Source of the DNA: Bacteroidota bacterium
GTDB lineage: Bacteria > Bacteroidota > Bacteroidia > AKYH767-A > JAHEYN01
Assembly (NCBI GenBank): GCA_023251555.1
Contig: JAHEYN010000009.1
Coordinates: 57,943 to 121,942, forward strand
Direction: 5' to 3'
Length of the DNA stretch: 64,000 nt
Part shown: one piece after another, positions 9,150 to 20,092 of the stretch
Layout: each line of letters starts with the position of its first letter
Numbering within the stretch: position 1 is the first letter of the stretch
Translations under genes and position numbers: made by a program
The notes under the pieces: generated by a model
What the model was told of the DNA's origin: nothing
What the model saw: only the letters and a program-made list of their open reading frames with translations
Databases searched by the model: none

Positions 9150-9291
9150 GCTCTCCTCCGCTTGAAACGGAAGCGTGCAAAAGTAAAAATTTTTACCTCC
9201 CTTTCAAAAAATAAAACCGCCAGAGCTGCGTTTAAGGTGTGCTTTTGCAAAATATTTATACATTCGCAACTTCATCATTAAACGGCTGAGA

Positions 9292-12200
9292 ATGAAATCT
9301 TTTCAAAAAGCAAATAACTTAGCAGGCTGGATTGTGTTCGCAATAGCCAGTACGGTTTACCTCCTTACTATAGAGCCTACCGCCAGCTTTTGGGACTGTG
9401 GGGAATTTATTGCTACCGCATTTAAGTTGGAGGTCGGCCATCCCCCCGGAGCTCCCCTGTTCCTGATTCTCGGGAGAATCGTATCCCTGTTTGCAGGAAA
9501 TGATCTCTCTAAGGTACCCGTAATGATTAATGCCCTCTCGGCTATTGCAAGCGGGTTCACAATCCTTTTTCTTTTCTGGACCATTACTCACTTTGCAAGA
9601 AAACTGCTTGCCCCCGACGGAAATTTTCAACCTGCCAAAATCATCCTTATACTGGGAAGCGGGGCTGTCGGAGCAATGGCATATACTTTCAGCGATTCCT
9701 TCTGGTTCTCCGCTGTGGAAGGTGAGGTATATGCAAGTTCCTCTTTCTTTACAGCTATCGTGGTATGGGCTATGCTGAAATGGGAAAATGCCGCCGATGA
9801 GAAACACGCCAACCGCTGGCTCATTCTTATCGCTTACCTGATGGGGCTTTCTATCGGAGTTCACCTTCTTAACCTGCTTGCCATCCCTTCTCTTGCCTTT
9901 ATTTATTATTTCAGGAAATACAAGCCCAGCACCAAAGGTATTATTCTGACTGCCATTATCGGAATGCTTATACTCGGCCTGGTTCAGGCCGGGGTAATAC
10001 CATGGGTGGTTATCCTCGGCTCTTATTTCGATTTGTTCTTTGTGAATACGCTCAGGCTTCCCTTCGGGTCCGGTATAATTGTTTATGCAATCCTCGTTAT
10101 TACCGGCATTACAGCAGGCCTTTATTATACCAGGCAAAAAAACAAGCCCCTGTGGAATACTGTGATTCTCTGTGTTACTTTTATCATTATCGGCTATTCT
10201 TCCTTCGCCCAGATACTGATTCGCTCCGCCGCCAACCCTCCAATGGATGAAAATAATCCCGAAAACCCTTTCACCCTTCGCTCCTATCTTGACCGTGAAC
10301 AATACGGAGACCGGCCCTTGCTTTACGGGCAATATTACACTGCCAAATATATTGATCAGGAGGAGGGCGCTATGACTTTCCGCGTAAGAAGCGATGACGA
10401 AAAGAGAGTACTGAAAGAAAAATATGAAAACAAACTTATCAGTAAATCAGAATATGAAGAACTTATAAAAGATCAATACATTGAAGCCGGCCGGAAAACA
10501 ATCCCCGTTTATAACCCTGAAGACTGCACCATCTTCCCAAGAATGTTCAGCAGCCAGGGAAGTCATGTCAATGCCTACAAGGAATGGGCCGGAATAAAAG
10601 GAGATAAGACCCCAACCTTTGCGCAGAACCTCAAATTCTTTTTCGCTTACCAGGTAAACTGGATGTACTGGCGTTACTTCATGTGGAACTTTACAGGGAG
10701 GCAAAATGATGTTCAGGGACACGGGAATATCACTGACGGAAACTGGATAAGCGGGATCCCTTTTATTGATAAGATTTTCCTCGGGCCCCAGGATAAAATT
10801 CCTCCCAGCATGACGAAAAATAAAGCCATGAATAAATTCTACTTCCTTCCTTTTATCCTCGGTATGATTGGGCTTGTATATCACTTCTCCAGGAATAAAA
10901 AGGATTCACTGGTAGTGCTGCTCCTGTTTTTCTTCACCGGGCTGGCGATCGTGCTTTACCTTAACCAGACCCCATACCAGCCGAGGGAACGGGATTATGC
11001 TTATGCCGGTTCATTCTATGCTTATGCCATGTGGATTGGCCTCGGAGTGCTGGCTGTCGCAGATTTTATCAGTAAAAAAATCAAGATCTCTGTGATCGCA
11101 AGCGCCGGCATTGCCATTCTCCTGTGTTCTTCCGTGCCCTTCGTGATGGGTAAAGACGGATGGAATGACCATAATCGCTCAGGAAGACGCACTTCCCGCG
11201 ACTTTGCATATGATTATCTTAATTCCTGTGCCCCGAATGCCATCCTGTTTACAAACGGAGATAATGACACTTTCCCGCTCTGGTATGCACAGGAAGTGGA
11301 AGGCATAAGAACTGATGTTAGGGTGGTTAACCTGAGTCTTCTTAACACAGACTGGTACATAGACCAGATGAAACGAAAAGCTTACGATTCCGACCCGGTG
11401 CCTTTTTCCTTAACCAGCGATAAGTACGTTCAGGGAACCAGAGACTATATTCCCTTTTATGACAAAAAGATTAAAGATTATGTACCACTGAGTGATCTTA
11501 TTGATTTTATTGGCAGTGAAAATCCTCAGGCAAAAGTACGGACACAGGGCGGCAATGAACTTAATTTTTATCCTGCAAAAAAATTCAGCATCCCCGTTGA
11601 CAGTGCAACAGTGGTAAACAACGGAACCGTCCCTAAAGATCTTGCAGGACAAGTTGTCAACGCCGTTGAGTGGGAGATTGACAAGAACTACCTCATGAAA
11701 GCAGATATTATGATCCTTGACCTGCTCGCACATAACAATTGGAAACGGCCTGTATATTTTGCTATTACAGTCGGGAATGACAGTTATATGAATCTTGAAG
11801 ATTATTTTCAGCTCGAAGGACTTGCTTACAGGCTCGTGCCTATAAAAAGTAAAACAAAAGATGGACAAACAGGCCGTATCTATTCTGATATCACTTACAA
11901 AAATCTCATGGAGAAATTCAAATGGGGAGGCATGGATAACCCCAAAGTTTATCTTGACGAGAACAACCTCCGCATGACTATGAACTTCAGGAATAACTTT
12001 GCCCGACTTGCCTATACGCTCCTCGGGGAAGGAAAGAAAGATTCTGCCACAAAAGTGCTTGACCGGTGCGTTGAAGTAATGCCCGAAAGCACTGTTCCCT
12101 ATAATATTTTCATGCTGCGGATTGCTGAAATGTATTACCGTGCAGGGGCTATAGAAAAAGCCAATAAAATTGCCCGCCGCCTGGCAGAGGTTTATGAACA

Positions 12201-12405
12201 GGATCTTAATTATTACTTTACCCTGAAAGGGAAATTTCTGAAATCCGTAGAACGGGATCTACAGCAGGCCATGGCTGTTGAAAATGAACTGCTCCGGATC
12301 TCAAAAGAAGCCAGGCAACAGGAACTTGCAGCGGATATTGAAGCACGGGTAAAAAAATTGCAGGAAGCCTACCTCGGGAGCGGCGCTGCAAATACAGAAG
12401 AATAA
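9292..12405 (+). CDS. DUF2723 family membrane protein (TMEM260-like, O-mannosyltransferase-related)
   Basis: IEPTASFWDCGEFIATAFKLEVGHPPGAPLFLILGR motif, multiple TM segments, LNQTPYQPRERDYAYAGSFYAYA, GDNDTFPLWYAQEVEGIRTDVRVVNLSLLNTDWYI. Confidence 0.9.
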   Translation: MKSFQKANNLAGWIVFAIASTVYLLTIEPTASFWDCGEFIATAFKLEVGHPPGAPLFLILGRIVSLFAGNDLSKVPVMINALSAIASGFTILFLFWTITHFARKLLAPDGNFQPAKIILILGSGAVGAMAYTFSDSFWFSAVEGEVYASSSFFTAIVVWAMLKWENAADEKHANRWLILIAYLMGLSIGVHLLNLLAIPSLAFIYYFRKYKPSTKGIILTAIIGMLILGLVQAGVIPWVVILGSYFDLFFVNTLRLPFGSGIIVYAILVITGITAGLYYTRQKNKPLWNTVILCVTFIIIGYSSFAQILIRSAANPPMDENNPENPFTLRSYLDREQYGDRPLLYGQYYTAKYIDQEEGAMTFRVRSDDEKRVLKEKYENKLISKSEYEELIKDQYIEAGRKTIPVYNPEDCTIFPRMFSSQGSHVNAYKEWAGIKGDKTPTFAQNLKFFFAYQVNWMYWRYFMWNFTGRQNDVQGHGNITDGNWISGIPFIDKIFLGPQDKIPPSMTKNKAMNKFYFLPFILGMIGLVYHFSRNKKDSLVVLLLFFFTGLAIVLYLNQTPYQPRERDYAYAGSFYAYAMWIGLGVLAVADFISKKIKISVIASAGIAILLCSSVPFVMGKDGWNDHNRSGRRTSRDFAYDYLNSCAPNAILFTNGDNDTFPLWYAQEVEGIRTDVRVVNLSLLNTDWYIDQMKRKAYDSDPVPFSLTSDKYVQGTRDYIPFYDKKIKDYVPLSDLIDFIGSENPQAKVRTQGGNELNFYPAKKFSIPVDSATVVNNGTVPKDLAGQVVNAVEWEIDKNYLMKADIMILDLLAHNNWKRPVYFAITVGNDSYMNLEDYFQLEGLAYRLVPIKSKTKDGQTGRIYSDITYKNLMEKFKWGGMDNPKVYLDENNLRMTMNFRNNFARLAYTLLGEGKKDSATKVLDRCVEVMPESTVPYNIFMLRIAEMYYRAGAIEKANKIARRLAEVYEQDLNYYFTLKGKFLKSVERDLQQAMAVENELLRISKEARQQELAADIEARVKKLQEAYLGSGAANTEE

Positions 12406-12412
12406 AACTCTT

Positions 12413-13105
12413 TTATTCCTCCTTTTTGCCTTCAACAACAATCACCACTTCCCCTTTAAGCGTATGCTCATTGTAATGAGCAATAATTTCCGCGATTGTT
12501 CCCCTTTGTGTTTCTTCATGAATCTTTGTAAGCTCCCGTGAAACAGATACCCGCCGGCCGGGGCCGAAATGATGGGATAACTGCTCCAATAATTTCATAA
12601 CTCTGAACGGAGATTCGTAAAAAATGATAGTCCTTTTCTCCTGTGCAAGCTCTGAAAGCCTTGTCTGCCGGCCCTTCTTCTGGGGAAGGAACCCCTCAAA
12701 ACAAAACTTATCACATGGCAGGCCGGAAGCTACCAAAGCCGGAATAAAGGCAACAGGCCCGGGAAGACATTCGACAGGAATTCCTCTCGTAATGCATTCT
12801 CTTATGAGAAGAAACCCGGGATCGGAAATACCCGGAGTGCCCGCATCCGTAACAATTGCAACCTTTTCGCCTCCTGCAATTCTCTCCACAATTACGGCAA
12901 CTGTTCCGTGTTCATTATACCGGTGGTGCGATTGCATCTTCTTCGCTATGATTTCATAATGCCTCAGAAGTATCCCGGCTGTCCTTGTATCCTCCGCAAG
13001 CACGAGGTCCGCGTCTCTGAGAACGCGGAGTGCCCGCAATGTAATATCCTCAAGATTCCCGATCGGGGTGGGGACAACATATAGTTTAGGAAGAAACTGC
13101 TGCAT
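12413..13105 (-). CDS. rsmI: 16S rRNA (cytidine(1402)-2'-O)-methyltransferase
   Basis: LYVVPTPIGNLEDITLRALRVL, AEDTRTAGILL, VTDAGTPGISDPG motifs. Confidence 0.95.
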   Translation of the reverse strand: MQQFLPKLYVVPTPIGNLEDITLRALRVLRDADLVLAEDTRTAGILLRHYEIIAKKMQSHHRYNEHGTVAVIVERIAGGEKVAIVTDAGTPGISDPGFLLIRECITRGIPVECLPGPVAFIPALVASGLPCDKFCFEGFLPQKKGRQTRLSELAQEKRTIIFYESPFRVMKLLEQLSHHFGPGRRVSVSRELTKIHEETQRGTIAEIIAHYNEHTLKGEVVIVVEGKKEE

Positions 13106-13405
13106 TCAACAAAGAAATAAAGTTATTGTCATTTGCACAACTTGTATTATTTCTCCCGTTGCCGTACGATATGTTTTTTCCCATACAACTTATGCAAACG
13201 GGGATTCAGTCTAAAGCTCAACATGAAGAACTACAAAAAGCAAAATTTAACAGAGCGTTTAACCGGATGGCTCAAGTACTGCAGGAGGGTGGGTCAGGGA
13301 ACACCAAATATCTTATCCTGACAATGGGACGCCTGACGTTCATCAAACTATATCTGAAAACCATTTTTCAGACACTACCTGGTGTTAGTGATTCCCGGAA
13401 GCCCT

Positions 13406-15277
13406 CTAATCCTCTCCGGGAAAATTAGAGCTTTTTGTTTTCGAGAAGGGAACCGTCTGCGGGATGTAATCATCCTCTGCATTAGGTTTGCTGTAGTCAT
13501 ATGCCCAACGGTGAACAACAGGAATATCCCCCGGCCAATTTCCGTGCATATGTTCCACGGGAGCCGTCCACTCAAGGGTATTGGACTTCCATGGATTCTG
13601 CACCGTTTTAGGTCCGCGGAAAACAGAATAAAAGAAATTATAAATAAATATCAGCTGGGCAAGTGCTCCTATAATTGCAAACACGCTGATGAGAGAATTA
13701 ACGTTGACAAGCTCATGGAACCCTTCATAGGCAGAATCTGCATAATACCTTCTCGGCACTCCGGCCAGCCCCAGGAAGTGCATGGGAAAAAACACCCCGT
13801 ATACACTCACAAATGAAAGCCAGAAATGTATATATCCCAGTTTCTTGTTCATCATCCGGCCATACAGGCGGGGAAACCAGTGATATACCCCTCCCAGCAT
13901 GCCAAAAATAGCTGCACTTCCCATTACAATATGAAAATGTGCAACCACAAAATAAGTATCATGAATATTTATGTCAAGGGCAGAATTTCCGAGAATAATC
14001 CCTGTAAGCCCCCCGGTAATGAAGAATGACACAAGCCCTATGGCAAATAACATCCCGGGAGACAATACAATATTTGCCCGCCACATGGTTGCTATGTAAT
14101 TAAATACTTTTACGGCCGAGGGGATCGCAACAATCAATGTTGTCAGCACAAACACTGAACCAAGGAATGGGTTCATCCCTGTCACAAACATATGGTGACC
14201 CCATACTATAAATGACAGAAATGCAATCCCGAGAATAGAACCTACCATTGCCTTATATCCGAAAATAGGCTTCCGGGACTGTGTTGCAATAATTTCGGAA
14301 GTAATTCCAAGCGCGGGAATAATAATAATATATACCTCCGGATGACCCAGGAACCAAAACAGATGCTGGTATAATATAGGGCTGCCGCCGGAATGAGCCA
14401 AAGGATGACCCCCGATAAAAATGTCAGAAAGATAGAAACTGGTCCCAAGGCTTCTGTCAAATATCAGGAGAAGAGCAGCAGCAAAAAGAACAGGGAAAGA
14501 AAGTATTCCAAGTATTGCAGTAATCATAAATGCCCATATCGTTAAAGGAAGCCTCGACATAGTAAGGCCTTTTGTCCTGAGGTTAATTACCGTGCAAACA
14601 TAATTGATACCGCCAAGCAGCGCTGAAACAATAAACAGCGCCATCCCGACAAGCCATAGTGTCATCCCAAGCCCGGATCCTGAAATTGCTTCAGGCAAAG
14701 CACTCAGGGGAGGGTAAACTGTCCATCCTGCAGAAGCAGGCCCTCCTTCAACAAAGAGGGAAATAAGCATCATTAAGTTGAACCCGAGAAAAAACCAGTA
14801 GGAAAGCATATTAAGAAATCCGGACGCCATATCCCGCGCCCCGCACTGCAATGGAATCAGCAGGTTGCTGAATGTTCCGCTCAACCCGCCTGTTAGTACA
14901 GAGAAAACAAGAATAGTTCCATGCATGGTCACAAGGGCAAGGTAGAAGCCCGGGTCAAGAACTCCGTCTTTTGCCCAGTGTCCCATAAAACTTTCAAGGA
15001 AAGGGAATTTATGCCCGGGCCATCCAAGCTGCAGCCTGAATATGGTGGACATTGCCATCGCAACCACTGCCATCACAATGGCAGTTATGAGGAATTGCTT
15101 GGAAATCATTTTATGATCCTGGCTGAAAACATATTTAGTCCAGAAATTTTGATGGTGCGCATCGTCTGTATCGCTGTCATGATGACCATGATGGTGCCAC
15201 TCTGCCGTGTGATAAACATCACCTGCATAATGTTCGGAGGCAAGGCCGGTTGGGGTGTTGGAATTTTGTATTGACAT
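13406..15277 (-). CDS. ctaD: cytochrome c oxidase subunit I
   Basis: WFLGHPEVYIIIIPALGI, VWGHHMFVTGM, HDTYFVVAHFHIVMG haem-copper oxidase motifs. Confidence 0.96.
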   Translation of the reverse strand: MSIQNSNTPTGLASEHYAGDVYHTAEWHHHGHHDSDTDDAHHQNFWTKYVFSQDHKMISKQFLITAIVMAVVAMAMSTIFRLQLGWPGHKFPFLESFMGHWAKDGVLDPGFYLALVTMHGTILVFSVLTGGLSGTFSNLLIPLQCGARDMASGFLNMLSYWFFLGFNLMMLISLFVEGGPASAGWTVYPPLSALPEAISGSGLGMTLWLVGMALFIVSALLGGINYVCTVINLRTKGLTMSRLPLTIWAFMITAILGILSFPVLFAAALLLIFDRSLGTSFYLSDIFIGGHPLAHSGGSPILYQHLFWFLGHPEVYIIIIPALGITSEIIATQSRKPIFGYKAMVGSILGIAFLSFIVWGHHMFVTGMNPFLGSVFVLTTLIVAIPSAVKVFNYIATMWRANIVLSPGMLFAIGLVSFFITGGLTGIILGNSALDINIHDTYFVVAHFHIVMGSAAIFGMLGGVYHWFPRLYGRMMNKKLGYIHFWLSFVSVYGVFFPMHFLGLAGVPRRYYADSAYEGFHELVNVNSLISVFAIIGALAQLIFIYNFFYSVFRGPKTVQNPWKSNTLEWTAPVEHMHGNWPGDIPVVHRWAYDYSKPNAEDDYIPQTVPFSKTKSSNFPGED

Positions 15278-15294
15278 GGGGTCCTGGTTTTATC

Positions 15295-16311
15295 TTATTT
15301 TGAAACAAGAATGCTGTTAGAGGTTTTTTCGTCAGAAACTTTCATATTATCCGCAAATGTTTTCTGCCCTCCAAGCCATTTCTGATATTCTTCTTTGGTT
15401 TCGCAAACTACTTTCATTGACATGTTGAAATGTGCCACCCCGCATATCTTATTGCATAACAACACATAATCAAACTGATTATTTTTTGTAATCTTCCGCA
15501 TCTCTTCCGTAGTAATGGTAGGAGTTAAATGAAACTGGGTGGTCATACCCGGCACACAGTTCATCTGCGTCCTGAAGTGAGGGAGGTATGCACTGTGAAT
15601 TACATCTCTCGAATGCATCACCAGCAATACAGGAGTGTTTACAGGAAGATGCAGTTCCTTCGCTATAATATCATCTCCCGAATGAACATCACTGGCGTCA
15701 ATCCCCAGCGGGTTACTGCTCTCTATCATCTTAAAATCTGTTTTGCCAAGATTATTGTCACTCCCTGCATACCTGGCAGTCCAGTCAAACTGCTTGGCAT
15801 AAAGCTCAATAATAACGGCATCCTTAGGTGCCGGACTCATAATTTTATTCCATTGCACGAGGCCATAAACAACCAACGCTATTAATACAATAGCAGGAAT
15901 GGCAGTCCAGATAATCTCGACTTTATGGCTATCGGGGAAGAAAAGCGCCTTATTCTCTTTCTTGTATTGATAACGATACCCGAAATAAAACAGCAGCACC
16001 TGCGTAATGAAGAAAACAATTATGATTATGAGGAAATTTACATAGAGCATATTGTCAATTCCAACTCCATGTTCTGAAGCCGAAACAGGAAGAATAAACC
16101 TCTTGTATTTTAATGTTACGTAAAGAAAATATACAATTGTTGCTATTAAAAAAACGAGGAGCATGAATCCGTTAAACCTGTTGTCACTCCTGTTAATCTC
16201 CTGCGTATCCCGCTCCCCCCTGAGTTCATCAAGCAATTCAAAGATTCTGACGGTTCTTGCAATAGCAATAATTGCAAGAATAAGTACAACATAAACCAAA
16301 GTGGTTATCAT
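15295..16311 (-). CDS. ctaC: cytochrome c oxidase subunit II
   Basis: KVEIIWTAIPAIVLI, KQFDWTARY, CuA site region LLCNKICGVAHFNMSMKV. Confidence 0.95.
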   Translation of the reverse strand: MITTLVYVVLILAIIAIARTVRIFELLDELRGERDTQEINRSDNRFNGFMLLVFLIATIVYFLYVTLKYKRFILPVSASEHGVGIDNMLYVNFLIIIIVFFITQVLLFYFGYRYQYKKENKALFFPDSHKVEIIWTAIPAIVLIALVVYGLVQWNKIMSPAPKDAVIIELYAKQFDWTARYAGSDNNLGKTDFKMIESSNPLGIDASDVHSGDDIIAKELHLPVNTPVLLVMHSRDVIHSAYLPHFRTQMNCVPGMTTQFHLTPTITTEEMRKITKNNQFDYVLLCNKICGVAHFNMSMKVVCETKEEYQKWLGGQKTFADNMKVSDEKTSNSILVSK

Positions 16312-16351
16312 AGTGATGGGGATTTAAATAGTTTATCTGCTTATGACACTA

Positions 16352-17527
16352 CTAAATATGATGGTGGTAACTTTCCTGCAGGAAAGGATGTTTTTGCGCA
16401 ACCAGGGGGGCTTTCGACAAAGCCCGCAACACTACCCATATAAACAACCCGGCAAAACCGAGGAAAGTGCCTATTTCAATAATCCCGATGCCCCAATCCT
16501 TACCCATGGTTCCCGGCATCACCATCAGGAATACATCAATCCAGTGTCCGAAAAGAATGATTGTACCGGCAACCTGCAATACACGCATTTTCCTTTTGGC
16601 ATCGCGGGTCATCAAAATCAGGAAGGGGCAAATAAAGTTAATGAGAAAATTCCCGATGAACAGGATCTTGTATCCGTCATTCCAGCGGGCATAAAAATAG
16701 GCTACTTCTTCCGGAAAGTTTGCGTACCATATCAGCATGAACTGGTCAAACCACAGATATGCCCAGAACACGCTGAATGCAAACATATATTTAGCCATAT
16801 CGTGTAAGTGATTTTCATTAACCTGCTGGAGGTAATTATTATTTTTAAGATAGATGATAATAAGGGCTATGGCAGTAAGTCCGGTAACAAACAAGCCGGC
16901 AAAGGTGTACCACCCAAACAGCGTACTGAACCAGTGAGTGTCAACAGACATTAAAAAATCCCAGGCCGAAGTTGAAGAGGACACTGCAAAGAAAACTATG
17001 AAAATAGCCGACAATACCATGCTTCTGTTATAATGTTTAAGTCCGCCGTCAAGATCTTCCTGCATGGATTCTCTTCTCAGCATGAATGTAAGAAGCACCC
17101 ACACAGAAAAATAAAGGAACAAACGGAAAGAATAAAATGGCATATTTAACCATCCGCTTTTCCCCTCTATTATTTTATCATATTCGGGAGATGCGGGATT
17201 GTATAGTTCTTTATGAGTCCAGTGGTATAAGTCATGGCCACCTGCAAAAAAGATAATGATCATAAACACTCCGGCAAAAGGGAGAAACTGACCCATGGCT
17301 TCAGGAACTCTTTTTATCACAGCCGACCAGCCTGCCTGCGCAAGGTAATTAGCAGCAACGAAAAACGTGCCACACAAAGAAATAGCCATAAAATAAAAAT
17401 TATCCACCAGCAGGTTGGCCCACATCCTGTGCGGATTTGTAGTAAATCCATAGGTAATCGCGGCAAGACCAATGGCCATAAGCACCATTGATAATGTTTT
17501 ATTATTTTTTGTAACCGTATATCTCAT
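16352..17527 (-). CDS. actF: alternative complex III subunit ActF (integral membrane)
   Basis: position in act operon, multi-TM, FAFSVFWAYLWFDQFMLIWYANFPEEVAYF motif. Confidence 0.88.
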   Translation of the reverse strand: MRYTVTKNNKTLSMVLMAIGLAAITYGFTTNPHRMWANLLVDNFYFMAISLCGTFFVAANYLAQAGWSAVIKRVPEAMGQFLPFAGVFMIIIFFAGGHDLYHWTHKELYNPASPEYDKIIEGKSGWLNMPFYSFRLFLYFSVWVLLTFMLRRESMQEDLDGGLKHYNRSMVLSAIFIVFFAVSSSTSAWDFLMSVDTHWFSTLFGWYTFAGLFVTGLTAIALIIIYLKNNNYLQQVNENHLHDMAKYMFAFSVFWAYLWFDQFMLIWYANFPEEVAYFYARWNDGYKILFIGNFLINFICPFLILMTRDAKRKMRVLQVAGTIILFGHWIDVFLMVMPGTMGKDWGIGIIEIGTFLGFAGLFIWVVLRALSKAPLVAQKHPFLQESYHHHI

Positions 17528-17547
17528 ATCTTTTTGATAAAATGATT

Positions 17548-18174
17548 TTATTTTTTTGCGGGTTTTTCTTTAACTGCGGGAGCGGAAGAATCAGCCATAG
17601 GGACTTCTCCAATATGCTGTAAAGTCTGGATATACAATATTATTTTCCATCTTTCGGCTGCGTTAAGCTGAGATGCATGAGAGCCCATCAGGTTTTTCCC
17701 GTATGTAATACTGTGAAACATTTTGCCTTCGGGGAGATTTTTAAGCTGGCCGGAGTATGAAGGCGGGGGGGGGAAATTCCTTTGAGTAAGCATTCCATCT
17801 CCTTTGCCCTCCTGTCCATGGCAATGAATGCAAAAATTCTCGTATAACCTTTTCCCTTCGGCAATATTTTCGGGGGTGCTTTCCAGAGGATTTTTCAATT
17901 CTTTTCCCGCAGCTTCATAACCCTCGTTTGTATTGGGATAAGTGTATGGTGTATATGCCACCGGGATTGTTCCCGGGGCAGGTAAACGCGAAGTCATGCT
18001 GTCGGGAAAATTCGGGTTGGAAGAATTGGTTTCGTACGAGGGGGAACGATACATATCAGGCATATATTCGTATCCCGGCTTCTTGCTATCCTTGCTGCAT
18101 GCCCCGAGCATAAGGCCGGAAACACAAAGGAGGACAGCCGGACGCAGGCTATGTTTTAAGATTGATTTTTTCAT
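17548..18174 (-). CDS. actE: alternative complex III mono-haem cytochrome c subunit ActE
   Basis: lipoprotein-like N-terminus (LMLGACSK), one CXXCH (ENFCIHCHGQEGKGDG). Confidence 0.9.
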   Translation of the reverse strand: MKKSILKHSLRPAVLLCVSGLMLGACSKDSKKPGYEYMPDMYRSPSYETNSSNPNFPDSMTSRLPAPGTIPVAYTPYTYPNTNEGYEAAGKELKNPLESTPENIAEGKRLYENFCIHCHGQEGKGDGMLTQRNFPPPPSYSGQLKNLPEGKMFHSITYGKNLMGSHASQLNAAERWKIILYIQTLQHIGEVPMADSSAPAVKEKPAKK

Positions 18175-18178
18175 ATAC

Positions 18179-18703
18179 TTACTTGATTTCCGAAGCTCCC
18201 GTTTGTTTTAATATTGAGATAATATCATTTTGATTTGCCTCAGTGGCAGAGACCTGGATGACAAATCGATCATCCGTACACCGTACGTCGGGTATTGGCG
18301 CAGTAACTCCGGGAAGCAGTTTGCTCCTCAGTAAAAATGTAAGCACCATCAGGTGAGCTGCACAAAGCACAGTACATTCGAAAGTGATGGGAATAAATGA
18401 GGGTAAATTCATATAAAGAGCAAAGTTCGGCTTGCCGCCTACATCCGAAGGCCAGTCATATATCATCATGTACCACATCATAAGAATAGCCAGCGAACAC
18501 CCGGCAACCCCATATATAAAAGAACATATGGCAAGCCTTGTTCTCGGGATGCCAAGTAATGCATCGATGCCGTGGATAGGGAAAGGAGAAAAAACATTTT
18601 TGATTTTAACCCCCTTGTCCCGGAGTTGTCTGGCCCCTTTAACAAGCAACTCATCGTCGCTGTATATACCAAGAATTGTTTTATTACTCATGATGACCTC
18701 CAT
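18179..18703 (-). CDS. actD: alternative complex III subunit ActD (DUF3341)
   Basis: [38 protein letters not shown]; likely start 18691. Confidence 0.92.
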   Translation of the reverse strand: MEVIMSNKTILGIYSDDELLVKGARQLRDKGVKIKNVFSPFPIHGIDALLGIPRTRLAICSFIYGVAGCSLAILMMWYMMIYDWPSDVGGKPNFALYMNLPSFIPITFECTVLCAAHLMVLTFLLRSKLLPGVTAPIPDVRCTDDRFVIQVSATEANQNDIISILKQTGASEIK

Positions 18704-20072
18704 TGCTACTGCCGTTTTCTCTGATTGCTTTCAGTACAGATTTTAACTCACTTAATGCTATTACAGGGAATACCCGTGAAAAAATCAGGAAACATGTAAA
18801 GAAAAGTCCAAGTGTCCCGATAAAAATTCCAACCTCGATAAAAGTCGGATGATACATTGTCCAGCTGGAAGTAAGATAATCCCGGTGAAGAGAAGTTACA
18901 ATAATAACAAAACGCTCAAACCACATTCCTATATTGACAAAAATTGAAATAATAAACGTTGCCACCATGCTTCTCCGGATGCCCCTGAACCAGAACAACT
19001 GGGGGGTGATTACGTTACAGGTCATCATTGACCAGTAAGCCCACCAGTACGGGCCGGTAGCTCGGTTGATGAATGCATAGGCTTCGTATTCCACTCCGGA
19101 ATACCATGCAATAAAGAACTCCGTAATATATGCTATACCGACAATGGATCCTGTGAGGATAATAATCTTGTTCATTGCCTCTACATGCTCCACGTTAATA
19201 TAATCTTCAAGGTTTAAAACTTTTCTTGCTATAAGCATAAGGGTCAGCACCATTGCAAACCCGGAAAAGATCGCCCCTGCAACAAAGTAAGGGGGGAAAA
19301 TGGTCGTGTGCCAGCCGGGGATGACGGAGGTGGCAAAGTCCATACTTACTATTGTATGAACCGATAAAACAAGCGGGGTAGATAATCCCGCAAGTACAAG
19401 TGCTACTTCTTCAAAGCGGGACCAGTCACGGGCTGAGCCTTTCCACCCGAAACTCAGGATTCCATAAATAGTATTTCTCATTTTATTATTTGCACGGGCA
19501 GCCCTGTCCCTGATAGTGGCCAGGTCAGGAATCAGACCAAGGTACCAGAAAACGAGAGAAACGCTGAAGTATGTGCTTATTGCAAAAACGTCCCAAAGCA
19601 GCGGAGAGTTAAAGTTAGGCCAGAGCGATCCGAACTGGTTCGGTAACGGCAAAACCCAGTATGCAAGCCATACGCGTCCCATATGAAAGACGGGAAAAAG
19701 TGCCGCACAAATTACAGCGAAGATGGTCATTGCTTCGGCTGAACGGTTGATGGACATCCTCCAGCGCTGGCGGAACAACAATAAAATTGCCGATATGAGA
19801 GTCCCGGCATGACCAATACCTATCCACCATACAAAATTAGTGATATCCCATGCCCAGCCTACAGTCTTATTCAAGCCCCATGATCCTATTCCCGTTCCTA
19901 CCGTATAAGATAAAGAAGCCACACCCCAAAGCAAAGCAAGAAAGGAAATGATAAAAGCCATCCACCAGTATTTATTTGCTTTCCCTTCCACGGGCCGGCA
20001 TATATCATCAGACAACTGAGTATATGATTTGTTGCCGATAATTAAAGGAACTCTTATTGACGCTTCCTGCAT
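18684..20072 (-). CDS. actC: alternative complex III NrfD-like membrane subunit ActC
   Basis: NrfD/PsrC-like polytopic protein with [35 protein letters not shown]; position in act operon. Confidence 0.93.
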   Translation of the reverse strand: MQEASIRVPLIIGNKSYTQLSDDICRPVEGKANKYWWMAFIISFLALLWGVASLSYTVGTGIGSWGLNKTVGWAWDITNFVWWIGIGHAGTLISAILLLFRQRWRMSINRSAEAMTIFAVICAALFPVFHMGRVWLAYWVLPLPNQFGSLWPNFNSPLLWDVFAISTYFSVSLVFWYLGLIPDLATIRDRAARANNKMRNTIYGILSFGWKGSARDWSRFEEVALVLAGLSTPLVLSVHTIVSMDFATSVIPGWHTTIFPPYFVAGAIFSGFAMVLTLMLIARKVLNLEDYINVEHVEAMNKIIILTGSIVGIAYITEFFIAWYSGVEYEAYAFINRATGPYWWAYWSMMTCNVITPQLFWFRGIRRSMVATFIISIFVNIGMWFERFVIIVTSLHRDYLTSSWTMYHPTFIEVGIFIGTLGLFFTCFLIFSRVFPVIALSELKSVLKAIRENGSSNGGHHE

Positions 20073-20092
20073 AAGGCTGTATATTAAATTAA

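Noticed and set aside
9319-10332. 337-aa antisense ORF inside the DUF2723 gene
   Set aside because: Lies fully opposite a strongly supported coding gene; the translation shows no domain and is likely a shadow of GC-biased codons.
13126-13428. 100-aa and 62-aa ORFs downstream of ctaD
   Set aside because: Overlapping frames, no recognisable domain, and one overlaps the ctaD 3' end; more likely a non-coding 3' region.
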